Assembly (NCBI GenBank): GCA_018780265.1
Contig: JADMJV010000125.1
Span: 29,841-93,840 of the forward strand
Source: a bacterium
GTDB lineage: Bacteria > Vulcanimicrobiota > Xenobia > Xenobiales > JADMJV01
Direction: 5' to 3'
Length of the DNA stretch: 64,000 bases
Positions 41,085 through 50,145 of the stretch are shown here, piece by piece. Position numbers and translations under genes: made by a program. Numbering within the stretch: the first letter of the stretch is position 1; the number at the start of each line of letters is the position of its first letter. Below the pieces are notes generated by a model that was not told the origin of the DNA, made no database searches, and was given only the letters and a program-made list of their open reading frames with translations.

Positions 41085-42208
41085 TTAGCGAAACGACGGG
41101 GCCGAAGGCAAGGGAGAGCACTGAGCAGAGGGGTCGGCTGAGCGAGCAAGGCCAGCGCCACCTGCTCTCCCAGGGCAGGGCCCATGCTCCAACTGCGTCC
41201 AGCAAAGCCGGCCAGCAGCCAGCGGTGGCCGCCGACCACAGGACCCACAGCGGGCAGGCCGTCGCTGCTACAGGTGTAGACAATGGAGCGAGGCTGACTG
41301 GTCACCAATCCTTCCAGGCTGCCGAGGCGCTCGCCAGCCAGTTGAGCCAACGTTTCAACGAGCCTGGGATTCACTTTCCCGTGGCCCGCCGGCAGGTCGC
41401 CTTCGGGGGACATTCCCGCGATCGACCAACTGCGCTGGCCGTGAGGGGCGAGCATCAGGTGACCTCGGTGCGATTCGATGCCCACCAGAGCTGAGTTCCA
41501 GGGCTCGTCGACCGACTCTACTTCGAAGACCGCGCCAGCCTGGGGGAAGAGCCAGCGCCCCGTAGCCCCCAATATATCCAACGATTGATGGCCGGCGCCG
41601 ATCAGTACAATCTCGGCATGGAAAGTTCGCCCGAGTACGTGCACCTGCTCCCCTCCCCGCCCGGTACCGAGGATCACTCCTGGATCGGCCACAATCTTCA
41701 CCCCTAAGTCGATCAGTTCAGCCAGCATAGAACTCCGAAAAGTGGCCGGTTGACAGGCGCAACAGTCGCTGACAAAGGCGGCCCCTTCGACCTCGTTGAC
41801 CGTCATGTAGTTGGAAGCGGAGCCGGCACTCATCAGTCGCCTGGGCCAGATCTCAGACAGCCAGCGCAGTCGAGCGGTCATCTCCATCATTTCGGTGCTA
41901 TTGCTGGCCAGTTGCATGACCGCGCCGCGTCGACCCTGGGCCAATGCCCAGGCAGAACTTTCCAGCAGCAGGTCGCGACTACGAGCCATCACGCCCAGCA
42001 GAGATTCGCACTGGTCTTGGCCCAGGCTATCCACCAACATGCCCCAATGCTCGGTGAGCCCTGGCCAGAGTACGCCCAGATCGATCTGAGGGGGACAGAC
42101 CTCCACCAGCAGTATCTTCAAGCCGGAGCGCGCCAGGGTGGCAGCCGCAAACATTGAGGCCAGGCTGGCACCGACGATGGCCACCTCAAAGCCGGCCTGT
42201 GCTGTCAT
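41018..42208 (-). CDS. FAD-dependent oxidoreductase, DAO family
   Basis: 396 residues. FAD loop FEVAIVGASLASMFAA (GASLAS instead of the common GxGxxG), LLVE, and a C-terminal DAO signature (YTCSSDGLPAVGPVVGGHRWLLAGFAGRSW) that contacts FAD. D-amino acid oxidase/glycine oxidase-like proteins oxidise amines; the substrate here cannot be named. The dinucleotide loop variation is notable and might weaken FAD binding. ATG start overlaps the serS stop (ATGA). 67-base convergent overlap with the HD-GYP gene. Confidence 0.82.
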   Translation of the reverse strand: MTAQAGFEVAIVGASLASMFAAATLARSGLKILLVEVCPPQIDLGVLWPGLTEHWGMLVDSLGQDQCESLLGVMARSRDLLLESSAWALAQGRRGAVMQLASNSTEMMEMTARLRWLSEIWPRRLMSAGSASNYMTVNEVEGAAFVSDCCACQPATFRSSMLAELIDLGVKIVADPGVILGTGRGGEQVHVLGRTFHAEIVLIGAGHQSLDILGATGRWLFPQAGAVFEVESVDEPWNSALVGIESHRGHLMLAPHGQRSWSIAGMSPEGDLPAGHGKVNPRLVETLAQLAGERLGSLEGLVTSQPRSIVYTCSSDGLPAVGPVVGGHRWLLAGFAGRSWSMGPALGEQVALALLAQPTPLLSALPCLRPRRFANQALGLYSSVRSPSGPISSMIS

Positions 42209-43488
42209 CCGCCCTTACGCAACTCCTGAGCGCCGCCCATGTAGGGTTGTAAGACCGTGGGAATGCGCACGCTTCCGTCGGCGTTCTGATAATTCTCCAG
42301 CACGGCCACCAGTGTTCGACCCACGGCCAGCCCGGATCCGTTGAGTGTATGGCAAAACTCTGGGGAGGCCTTGGGGTTGCGGCGAAATCGAATGCCGGCC
42401 CGGCGCGCCTGGAAGTCGGTGCAGTTGGAGCAAGACGAGATCTCAATAAAGCGTTGCTGAGCCGGTGACCAGAACTCGACGTCATACTTGAGCGCGCCCG
42501 TGAAGCCCAGATCACCCAGACAGACTTTGACCACCCGATAGGGTATCTCCAGCCCCTGCAAGACACGCTCGGCGTCGAGCACCATAGATTCGAGCTCGGC
42601 AAAGGAGGTTTCTGGAGTGCAGAATTTTACCAACTCCACCTTGTGAAACTGATGAACCCGGATCAAGCCTCGACTGTCACGACCTGCCGCCCCTGCCTCA
42701 CTTCGGTAACAGGGGGAATAACCCGCATAGTGCAGGGGAAGTTGATCAAACTCGAGGATCTCTTGAGCGTGCAGATTGGTGATGGGGACTTCAGAAGTAG
42801 GGATCAGGTAAAGTTGGCTGTCTTGACAGCGGAACAAATCTTCCTCAAAGCGAGGAAGTTGGCCGGTTCCGTAGAGAGACTGAGCCAGTACCAGCGACGG
42901 AGCCATGATTTCGGTGTATCCGTGGGCCGTATGCACATCCAGGAAGTAGGTGGCCAGGGCCCGTTCCAGGCGAGCCCCGGCGCCCTTTAGCACCCAGAAG
43001 CGGGAGCCGGAAATCTTGGCCGCCCGTTTCAAGTCCAAAATATCCAGCTCTTCGCCTATGTCCCAGTGGGCTTTGGGCAGGGGCTCGGGCTTGCTCTCGA
43101 CCGCACCCCAGCGGCGCACTTCCACGTTGGCCGAATCGTCGGCTCCGGGCGGCACATCCTCGTGAGCGGGATTGGGTAGGCATTCCAAAATGCCCACCTG
43201 TTCCTTCTCCAACTGTTCGCGCTGCTGGTCGAGCAGATCGATTTGCTCCCCCACCAGACGCATCTGAGCCGACGCATCGCTGATGTCCTCGCCGGCCTTC
43301 TTCTTTTGACCCAATTCGCGAGAAACCTGATTGCGCTGCTGCTTAAGATCATCGGCGCGAGTGATCCAATCGCGACGTTTCACGTCCATTTCCAGGATAC
43401 GGTCGATCAGCGAAGGGTCGCCACCTCGTTGGGCCAGGTCTTTGCGAAAGAGGTCCGGCTGGTGGCGAATTTGTTTGATGTCCAGCAT
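42205..43488 (-). CDS. serS: seryl-tRNA synthetase
   Basis: 427 residues, class II synthetase. N-terminal MLDIKQIRHQPDLFRKDLAQRGG and the long antiparallel coiled coil (residues 30-105) that grips tRNA-Ser; motif 2 PCYRSEAGAAGRDSRGLIRVHQF; motif 3 GSGLAVGRTLVAVLENYQ; also EISSCSNCTDFQARR. Start ATG 43488, three bases after the stop of the PilT-like gene. Confidence 0.98.
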   Translation of the reverse strand: MLDIKQIRHQPDLFRKDLAQRGGDPSLIDRILEMDVKRRDWITRADDLKQQRNQVSRELGQKKKAGEDISDASAQMRLVGEQIDLLDQQREQLEKEQVGILECLPNPAHEDVPPGADDSANVEVRRWGAVESKPEPLPKAHWDIGEELDILDLKRAAKISGSRFWVLKGAGARLERALATYFLDVHTAHGYTEIMAPSLVLAQSLYGTGQLPRFEEDLFRCQDSQLYLIPTSEVPITNLHAQEILEFDQLPLHYAGYSPCYRSEAGAAGRDSRGLIRVHQFHKVELVKFCTPETSFAELESMVLDAERVLQGLEIPYRVVKVCLGDLGFTGALKYDVEFWSPAQQRFIEISSCSNCTDFQARRAGIRFRRNPKASPEFCHTLNGSGLAVGRTLVAVLENYQNADGSVRIPTVLQPYMGGAQELRKGG

Positions 43489-43491
43489 GGT

Positions 43492-44559
43492 TTAGTAAGG
43501 CAGGGCCAGCACTTTCTTGAAATCTTCGGGACGGACCGCGCGCTTGTAAGCCTCGGCCTCGGTAATCGTGTTCTTCTTGACCAGGGCTCGCAAAGCCAGC
43601 TCTTGCGTGCTCATGCCGGTTTCGCGACCGGTGGTTCCTATGAAGCTTTGAATTTGAGCAAACTTGCCTTCCTTGAGCAGAGTCTTGATGGGTGGCGTGG
43701 CGATCATCAACTCAAAGGCCGCAGCCACGCCGTCACCGGAAGCTTTAGTGCAGAGAGTTTGCGAAATCACGGCGCGCAGGCCCACCGCCAGCAAAACTCT
43801 GGCTTGCTGCTGCAACTGAGGGGGGTAGAGGTCGACCAGTTTCTCCACCAGCACCAGGGCAGTAGGACTGGTGGAAGTACAGATGACCAGATTGCCACCG
43901 GCTGACAGGTTGACGATACGTTCGGCAATAGCGAATTCTTCCACGCCGGTAATTACCAGCACGTCAGCACCCTGGTAAGGCAACACTCGCAGGGCTGCTT
44001 CATAGGACGGCACATCCGTGCCAATTTCACGCTGGGCAATAGCCCCTTTGCGATTTTTATGCAGAAAGTCAATGGGATTCTCGATCGACACAATGCTGCA
44101 GGAGCGCACCTCCAAGAGGTAATTGACGATGGCAGCCAGGGTGTGGGCCTTGCCCGAACCTTTAGGGCCAGTGATCATAATCAGTCCGGAATCAGACTCG
44201 AGCACGGTTTTGCGGAACGCATCCGGCAGTCCCAACTCTTCGATGGTGGGTGGTGCGGGCGGATTAGTGGCAATGACGATGCACACCGAACCGCGCTGTC
44301 GAAAACAGTTGATGCGAAAGCGGGACAGTCCAGGGACTGAGAAGGCGAAATCGGTCTGCATCGTCTGCTCGAATTCGGCCTTGAGCTGTTCGCTCATGAT
44401 GGTTTCGGCCACAGCCTGGGTATCCTGTGGTGAGAGCACATAACCATCGAGCGGACTCAAGTCTGCACCCTTCCTCATCAAAATGGGACTACCAGGAACC
44501 AGATGGAGATGCGAAACTTGCTTCTCCACCATCGTCATAAAAAGCTCTTCAACATTCAT
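43492..44559 (-). CDS. PilT-like ATPase paralogue with degenerate catalytic motifs
   Basis: 355 residues, full-length relative to PilT and colinear with it. Walker A is kept as GPKGSGKAHT (131-140) though the last Ser/Thr positions are altered (canonical GPTGSGKSTT). Walker B reads GADVLVITGVEEF near 197-209 against DPDVILIGEMRD in the neighbouring PilT, so the catalytic Glu is lost. The His box (ATLHTN) is TSTSP, and the Asp box SIENPIDFLHKN is only partly kept. So it probably binds but does not hydrolyse ATP, perhaps as a regulatory partner like PilU or a non-catalytic hexamer subunit. Encoded 106 bases downstream of intact pilT and 3 bases before serS. Confidence 0.9.
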   Translation of the reverse strand: MNVEELFMTMVEKQVSHLHLVPGSPILMRKGADLSPLDGYVLSPQDTQAVAETIMSEQLKAEFEQTMQTDFAFSVPGLSRFRINCFRQRGSVCIVIATNPPAPPTIEELGLPDAFRKTVLESDSGLIMITGPKGSGKAHTLAAIVNYLLEVRSCSIVSIENPIDFLHKNRKGAIAQREIGTDVPSYEAALRVLPYQGADVLVITGVEEFAIAERIVNLSAGGNLVICTSTSPTALVLVEKLVDLYPPQLQQQARVLLAVGLRAVISQTLCTKASGDGVAAAFELMIATPPIKTLLKEGKFAQIQSFIGTTGRETGMSTQELALRALVKKNTITEAEAYKRAVRPEDFKKVLALPY

Positions 44560-44665
44560 TGCGGCGCTGTGCCTCCCGACCCTCTAAAACACTGTTAAAC
44601 GAGAGAGGATGCCTGATGGCACCCTCCCCAGCGGCTAGTCCAGCCCGTTCGCTTCGAACGAGGCC

Positions 44666-45808
44666 TTACCTTCCTTGTGGCACCGGTGCCGCAGCTGCGG
44701 CCTGAGGATTGTTGCCCTGAATCAGACGATGGAACTCTTCGGCGCTGGTGCACTTGGAGACGGCGTCTTCATAGGTGATCAAACCTTGCTGATAGAGATT
44801 GCGCAAGGCCATATCGAGCGACTGCATGCCATGCTGGGCGCCCGACATAATCGCGTTGGGAAGTTGGTGAGACTTGCCTTCACGAATGATGTTGCGGATA
44901 GCGGGCGTTACCGGCATCAACTCCATAGCCATCACACGACCGCCACCCTTGGCTTTAGGAACAAGCGTTTGACAGAGAATACCTTCCAGCGTAACCGACA
45001 GTTGCATACGAATCTGTTGCTGCTGGTGAGGAGGGAAAATGTCGATGACGCGGTCCACGGTAGTGGTGGCGCTGTTAGTGTGCAAGGTGGCGAACACGCA
45101 GTGACCGGTTTCGGCGGCGGAGATGGCGATGGAGGTCGTCTCCAGGTCGCGCATTTCGCCGATGAGAATCACATCCGGGTCCTGACGCAAAACGTGCTTA
45201 AGAGCCATCGTAAAACTGTGCGTATCAAAACCAACCTCGCGCTGACTGATGACGCAGTTCTTGTCTTTGTGCAAAAACTCGATGGGGTCTTCGATGGTGA
45301 CGATGTGGCAGCGACGATTTTCGTTAATGTGGTTGACCATGGCAGCCAGCGTGGTGGATTTACCGGAACCGGTGGGACCGGTAACCAGCACCAAACCGCG
45401 TGGGCGCAGAGCCATGTCTTTCAAAATGGGGGGCATCTTCAACTCGTCGAGACTCAGCGGGCGTGCCGGAATCACACGCAGGGCGGAACCCCAGGAGCCG
45501 CGTTGCAGGTAGATATTGACACGAAAACGAGAGAGACCGGGAACACTGTAGGCCAGATCCAATTCTTTCTCCGCCACAAACTTGGCTTTCTGCTCGTCGG
45601 TCAGAATGCTCTCGATCATCGCACGGACGCTCTCGGGAGTAAGGATTTCGTAGGTAGCCGGGGTCAGTTCGCCGTCAATTCGAATCATAGGAGCGCTGCC
45701 GTTCTTGAGGTGCAAGTCGGATGCCCCTCTCTCCACCATAAGGTGCAGCAAATCGTCAATGGAGAGCATTCCTGATTCGAGAATGCCGTCTTGTGTCAAC
45801 CCGTCCAT
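44666..45808 (-). CDS. pilT: type IV pilus retraction ATPase PilT
   Basis: 380 residues from ATG 45808 (SD AAAGGA, 5-base spacing). Hexameric ATPase that retracts type IV pili for twitching and DNA uptake. Motifs: LMVERGASDLHLKNGS, Walker A GPTGSGKSTT, Asp box TIEDPIEFLHKDK, Walker B DPDVILIGEMRDLET, His box ATLHTNSA, and near the end a retraction motif variant (NIIREGKSHQLPNAI). The C-terminal tail is Pro/Ala/Gln-rich. ATG 45883 is an alternative that adds 25 residues. No pilus subunit or assembly genes are in the window. Confidence 0.95.
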   Translation of the reverse strand: MDGLTQDGILESGMLSIDDLLHLMVERGASDLHLKNGSAPMIRIDGELTPATYEILTPESVRAMIESILTDEQKAKFVAEKELDLAYSVPGLSRFRVNIYLQRGSWGSALRVIPARPLSLDELKMPPILKDMALRPRGLVLVTGPTGSGKSTTLAAMVNHINENRRCHIVTIEDPIEFLHKDKNCVISQREVGFDTHSFTMALKHVLRQDPDVILIGEMRDLETTSIAISAAETGHCVFATLHTNSATTTVDRVIDIFPPHQQQQIRMQLSVTLEGILCQTLVPKAKGGGRVMAMELMPVTPAIRNIIREGKSHQLPNAIMSGAQHGMQSLDMALRNLYQQGLITYEDAVSKCTSAEEFHRLIQGNNPQAAAAAPVPQGR

Positions 45809-45951
45809 GCTATTCCTTTCCCTCGCGCTCTCGATCCGTTGCCGATAAGCCGTAGCTGGCTGTTTCTCTTCGCTTACTGCCATAACCTTTTCGACCCTAA
45901 AGAAACTAGTGTTCGTATGCGTTCGGCAGGGTCTAGAAATTACTTCAAGAA

Positions 45952-47025
45952 ATGCTGGCGATGAATGTGGCCGCCCTGCTTTCTCCCCCTGCCCACAGTG
46001 AACGGCAGTCCCACTGGCTAAGCTCACTGTCCTCGCTGCTGCGAGGCTATCGCAGCATTCCTTTAGTGTTGCGACATCAAGTCAACAGCCAGCAGGGTCA
46101 CTACCATGCCGACGTGGAGGTGCGACGCCGCAGCGAGGCCACCTACCTGCGCCTGACCGACGGCAAGCAAGAGTGTCATCTCTGGCTGGATAGCCAGGGA
46201 CGCATGTGGCAAAGCCAGTTGCAGCGGCGGCGCTGGATCCGTCAACAAGAGCATGAGCGTATTTTTGACGAAATTTTTTCGGTGACACGCATCGCCAAGC
46301 CTCAAGCAGAGCAACTGGACCTGGCGCTGAATCGACTGCTGGCTCAACAGGGAGCTATGTTCTGGAAAATTTGGGAACAACTGACTCCCCAGCAACACCT
46401 TCGCCTGGTGTCGGTGGCCCACAATTGGGAAGTTCTCCAGCCGGCCCTGGAACATTCTCCCCAAAGGGCCCAGGCCGCTCTGCCCTTGCTGCTCTCGGAA
46501 CAGGCACATCCGGCCAGTCGCCTGGCCCTGCTCGAGGCAGGCACTCAGGGGCTCTATTCCCCTCCGGCCGAGACACTGCCCTGGTTGCTGCTCCAGGTCG
46601 AATGGAACCTGAGCCCGGGCATCTTAGGGTTGACCCGGGCCTCGTTACATCGTTATCAGCATCAGGCCTGGACCCTGCGCAAACACCCCAACCCGCTGGT
46701 GCGGCGACGCCTTGCTAAACTGTTGCCCGCTCGGATGCCCTGGCTGGATTGGTTGGCGGCCGAAGCCGACACCAGCGTTCGCCAGGCTTTGCGGTTGCGG
46801 GTTCAAGAAGAGATGCTGGCGGCTCAGATTGTGGACCAGATGACCTTGGAGACAGACCCGGCCCGCCGCTCGGTGATGGGGTGGCTGTTGTTACACTGGT
46901 CCCGGCCCTTTGATTCTCAACTGGAGCAACGCCATATCAGGAAATCAGTGCAAGCGATTTTGAGTCCCACCCAACGCGAGGCCATGCAAAAACGCCATCG
47001 AGGCTTGCCACGTTTGCGTGACTGA
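45952..47025 (+). CDS. protein of unknown function, probably helical repeat
   Basis: 357 residues, no signal or membrane segment. The N-terminal 110 residues are beta-rich with basic and aromatic strands (RHQVNSQQGHYHADVEVRRR; WLDSQGRMWQSQLQRRRW), reminiscent of LolA-like outer-membrane lipoprotein sorting folds (DUF4292 and kin) but without a lipobox. The rest is helical and may form HEAT-like repeats (HPNPLVRRRLAKLLPARM; ADTSVRQALRLRVQEE). No family is claimed. ATG 45952 or 45961. The last 8 bases overlap mutY, so the two are coupled. Confidence 0.65.
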   Translation: MLAMNVAALLSPPAHSERQSHWLSSLSSLLRGYRSIPLVLRHQVNSQQGHYHADVEVRRRSEATYLRLTDGKQECHLWLDSQGRMWQSQLQRRRWIRQQEHERIFDEIFSVTRIAKPQAEQLDLALNRLLAQQGAMFWKIWEQLTPQQHLRLVSVAHNWEVLQPALEHSPQRAQAALPLLLSEQAHPASRLALLEAGTQGLYSPPAETLPWLLLQVEWNLSPGILGLTRASLHRYQHQAWTLRKHPNPLVRRRLAKLLPARMPWLDWLAAEADTSVRQALRLRVQEEMLAAQIVDQMTLETDPARRSVMGWLLLHWSRPFDSQLEQRHIRKSVQAILSPTQREAMQKRHRGLPRLRD

Positions 47026-48052
47026 GCGGAGCCAATTCACATCTCTCTTAGAATGGTACCGACAGGAGGCACGGGACCTACCCTGGCGGCACAGCCGCGA
47101 CCCCTATACCATTCTGGTCAGCGAGATCATGTTGCAGCAGACCCGAGTGGAGACGGTCATTCCCTTCTATCACAGTTTTCTCGACCGATTTCCCAGCCTG
47201 ACGGCCCTGGCCCGGGCACCTCTCGAGGACGTCTACGAAGCCTGGGCCGGCTTAGGCTACTATCGAAGGGCAAAAAACTTGCAGCGGGCCGCCCAGGCAA
47301 TCGCGCAGCGCGGCTCTTTCCCCAACCAGATCAGCGACTTGCTTCAATTGCCCGGGGTAGGAGAGTATACGGCAGCCGCGCTGGCCAGCATCGCCTTCCA
47401 GCAGCCGGCGGTTGCCCTTGACGGCAACGCCCTGCGCGTGCTGTGTCGAATCTTTGGGCTGCGCTCGGCAGCGCAGGCTACCCTGACCCGCCGCCAACTG
47501 AACCGACTCACGCTTCCGCACATCCCCGTGGGGTCGGCCAGCGATTTTACCCAGGCGGTCATGGAACTGGGAGCGCGCCTGTGCTTGCCCCGGCAGCCCC
47601 ACTGCCTGGCATGTCCGATGCAGAGCCAGTGCCTGGCCCATCGACAAGGATTGACGCAACAGATCCCCCCCCCAGGGCTGGCGCGCCCGCGTCAGCGTGT
47701 GGAACTGCTGGCTTTGCGCATCTGGCACGGTCACCAAATACTTTTGGAAAGACGAGAAGAGGACCCGTTCCTGACGCAGCAATGGGTGACCCCCTGGTTC
47801 TTCGCGCCCGCCCAGCATCGCTTACAGCAGTATCAACGGTCGTTTGCTGGCCACTCCCTTCAATACGTGGGACGAATTCGTCACGCCGTCACCTTCAGAG
47901 ACCTGGAAGTAGACATCTGGGAATGGCACACCGACCAACCATGCCATCTTTCCCACCAGAAGTTCGTAGAGTGGCTACCGGGTCAGACCCGACTGCCCCG
48001 CCTGGCCAGCAAGGTAATTAACGCTGCTCCATGTCAAACGAATCCACGATAG
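47018..48052 (+). CDS. mutY: A/G-specific adenine glycosylase
   Basis: 344 residues. Removes adenine mispaired with 8-oxoguanine. Catalytic Glu36 in SEIMLQQTRV, helix-hairpin-helix LPGVGEYTAAALASIAF at 111-127, Asp135 in VALDGNALR, and the 4Fe-4S loop C189-x6-C196-x2-C199-x5-C205. The C-terminal part (from about 222) is a NUDIX-like 8-oxoG recognition domain. GTG start overlapping the previous gene by 8 bases; convergent 35-base overlap with the next gene. Confidence 0.96.
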   Translation: MTERSQFTSLLEWYRQEARDLPWRHSRDPYTILVSEIMLQQTRVETVIPFYHSFLDRFPSLTALARAPLEDVYEAWAGLGYYRRAKNLQRAAQAIAQRGSFPNQISDLLQLPGVGEYTAAALASIAFQQPAVALDGNALRVLCRIFGLRSAAQATLTRRQLNRLTLPHIPVGSASDFTQAVMELGARLCLPRQPHCLACPMQSQCLAHRQGLTQQIPPPGLARPRQRVELLALRIWHGHQILLERREEDPFLTQQWVTPWFFAPAQHRLQQYQRSFAGHSLQYVGRIRHAVTFRDLEVDIWEWHTDQPCHLSHQKFVEWLPGQTRLPRLASKVINAAPCQTNPR

Positions 48053-48605
48053 TAGAGCGCATCATCCGGCCATCTTTTCCGAACCAGTAGAGCGCCCGGC
48101 GAAAACGTCGCCGGGCGGACGAACCCTCTGGAGACTCAATCCAGGCCAACACCCGCACGGAGCCCGTCAGGGTCGCCAGCGTTTCAGGGGCACGAAAATG
48201 CACGTTGCGGTCTCCAAAGCCCTCCGGTTTCACCTTGACAATGGTATCTCCAAAGCCCAGTTGGGCTTCCTCAAGCCACTGCAAGGCCAGCGCAATCTTT
48301 TGAGGCCCAAGAGCTGCTTCCCAGCCTCGGCTGCGCAGGGCGATGCCGCAGGCTTCCGACGTTCCAACCAACTGACCATCCACCAGCGCCTGGCCCGCCA
48401 TACAGTCATTGGTGCCTACAATAAAACCGACCATCGTCACTTCGGGAAAACTGAGGGGGTGAATGACTCGCACCTGCTCGGCTTTGAGCACCTGGTTTTC
48501 TTCGCGTCCCTGGTTAACCAACTCCAGGGTCTTGGCGTCGGGAAGTTCGGGAGCGGCCCATCCACAACAAGAAAAGGCCCACACAAGAAAAAGAAAACGT
48601 TTCAC
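48018..48605 (-). CDS. secreted protein of unknown function
   Basis: 195 residues. Signal peptide 1-17 (RFLFLVWAFSCCGWA). The mature part has two Cys (in GTNDCMAGQ and SEACGIAL) that could form a disulphide, and ends with FGKDGRMMRSTIVDSFDMEQR. No family recognised. Start is GTG 48605 without an SD. Overlaps the convergent mutY by 35 bases. Confidence 0.7.
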   Translation of the reverse strand: MKRFLFLVWAFSCCGWAAPELPDAKTLELVNQGREENQVLKAEQVRVIHPLSFPEVTMVGFIVGTNDCMAGQALVDGQLVGTSEACGIALRSRGWEAALGPQKIALALQWLEEAQLGFGDTIVKVKPEGFGDRNVHFRAPETLATLTGSVRVLAWIESPEGSSARRRFRRALYWFGKDGRMMRSTIVDSFDMEQR

Positions 48606-48639
48606 CTGGAGGCTTTTTGGGAGGTCCGGGCTTATTCCT

Positions 48640-49050
48640 CTATCGGTAGTGGTAACAAAGTCGGTAGGTTCCCGGCGGCTCTACTCTTACATAAATCCCG
48701 GGGCGAATCGGCAAAATCGGAATACGGTTGGTGTAGCCAAGGTCGACCGCGTTGACGCGGGTGTTGCCGCGCAATTCCATCATGGATATTTGGCCTTCGA
48801 GACTGAGGGTAACGCGATCGCGTAGCCACGGACTCTTAAAGTCGGGTCCGAGAATGCTCTCGACACTGGGCGTTTGCTGGGCGACATTGATGCCTAACGA
48901 GGGAGCCACCCGGTTGGAGCCGACTCCAGGGGTCATTTCATAAGCGGAGGCACCTCCGGCCGTGCCTGGTGCAGGCCCTTGAGCCTGGTAGGTATTGCCT
49001 CGGCGGCGAGCACGAATCTCTTGGATTTTGTCACGATAGTCTTCCGACAC
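48640..49050 (-). CDS. small protein of unknown function
   Basis: 136 residues: basic start (KIQEIRARRRGN), a Gly/Ala/Pro-rich low-complexity stretch at 20-55, then a compact beta-rich end (VTLSLEGQISMMELRG; RIPILPIRPGIYVRVEPPG). No signal or membrane segment. GTG start without a clear SD. The reading frame is well bounded, but the function is unknown. It ends 34 bases before the previous secreted gene, on the same strand. Confidence 0.55.
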   Translation of the reverse strand: MSEDYRDKIQEIRARRRGNTYQAQGPAPGTAGGASAYEMTPGVGSNRVAPSLGINVAQQTPSVESILGPDFKSPWLRDRVTLSLEGQISMMELRGNTRVNAVDLGYTNRIPILPIRPGIYVRVEPPGTYRLCYHYR

Positions 49051-49183
49051 AGGTTGGCCCCAATCTTTGACAGAACTGTATGTATGCTAGCACGAGAAGA
49101 GGAATTCTCCAAGCTTTTTCTGAGGTGCAAAATCGGTGTAGGCCCGGAGGCCGGGCCGTCGAAGCTTACCCAATGGAGGTACT

Positions 49184-50068
49184 ATGAGCACAGAAGAGTT
49201 CGCCCCATTTGAGTCCCGCGGTCTGGGATGCTTAGACTCAGAGCCTATCGCTCGCCTGGACGCGTCCCGCATTCTGGGGGAAGCGGTGACTCTGACCACC
49301 TCAAGCAGCCCCCGTTGGATAAGCCTCTTTTTGCTGAGCGGCGGAGTGATCGCGGTGATCTGCACCCTGTGTGGCCCGAGCGGTTCTGGCGCAGGCTACT
49401 TTCTAGCCATGGTTCCGATGCTCTTCTTAATACCCGCTACGATGGCGGCCTACTTCCGGCTCTTGCTGGCGGGCAAACAGCACGAATCGTTGACCTTTAT
49501 TTCGGCCTTCCTGTATGGATTTCGGCGGTCGGTGCCCATGCTGGCCACGGGCGTGGTTTTGGGAGGGGTCTGTTATCTGGCCATATTCCTGCTGGTTTTT
49601 GTGGTCGCCTTGGTGAGCGTCTCCACCAGCACCGGTGGTGAGCTATTGGGAGTTGTCCTCAGTTGCGTAGCGATGGTTGCAAGCGTCTATGCTGCCCTGC
49701 GTTGGCAACTGGCCGGAGCCGTTTGCATGCTGGAGGAGCGTTCTTTCTTTCAAGTATTGCTGCGCAGTCAGCAAATGACCCGGGGGCGCGTGGGGTCGCT
49801 AACTTTGATCAATATCGGGGCCGGGCTGCTTAACTTCGCAGCAGCCATGGTAGTAAGCGTCGGAGCCACCCTCATGATGGGGTCGCCAAGCCGATCACCG
49901 GGCGCGGAATTCTGGCTGGCGATCCCCACTGGAATGTTCTATATCTGGGCTTTGATGCTGCCAGTGACCACCAATTTCCTGTGCTACTACTACCTGCGCA
50001 CCGCTGGCCAGGCCCTCGACCTGCCCGCGAGCCGGCCCGAAGACCCCATCGGCTTGACCCGAAGCTAG
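49184..50068 (+). CDS. polytopic membrane protein of unknown function
   Basis: 294 residues with about six transmembrane helices (for example ISLFLLSGGVIAVICTLC, YFLAMVPMLFLIPATMAAYF, VVLGGVCYLAIFLLVFVVAL, and FWLAIPTGMFYIWALMLPV). The N-terminal 40 residues are polar. ATG 49184 has GGAGGT 4 bases upstream. It resembles glycerophosphoryl-diester/DUF975-like membrane proteins only in topology (YFRLLLAGKQ, then AGAVCMLEERSF), so no family is claimed. Confidence 0.8.
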   Translation: MSTEEFAPFESRGLGCLDSEPIARLDASRILGEAVTLTTSSSPRWISLFLLSGGVIAVICTLCGPSGSGAGYFLAMVPMLFLIPATMAAYFRLLLAGKQHESLTFISAFLYGFRRSVPMLATGVVLGGVCYLAIFLLVFVVALVSVSTSTGGELLGVVLSCVAMVASVYAALRWQLAGAVCMLEERSFFQVLLRSQQMTRGRVGSLTLINIGAGLLNFAAAMVVSVGATLMMGSPSRSPGAEFWLAIPTGMFYIWALMLPVTTNFLCYYYLRTAGQALDLPASRPEDPIGLTRS

Positions 50069-50145
50069 ACAAATCATCACACAAGACATTCAAAATGGCC
50101 GCTGGGCCCAGGCCAGGGGGATCATTTCAGTGACCGCCCTGAGCC

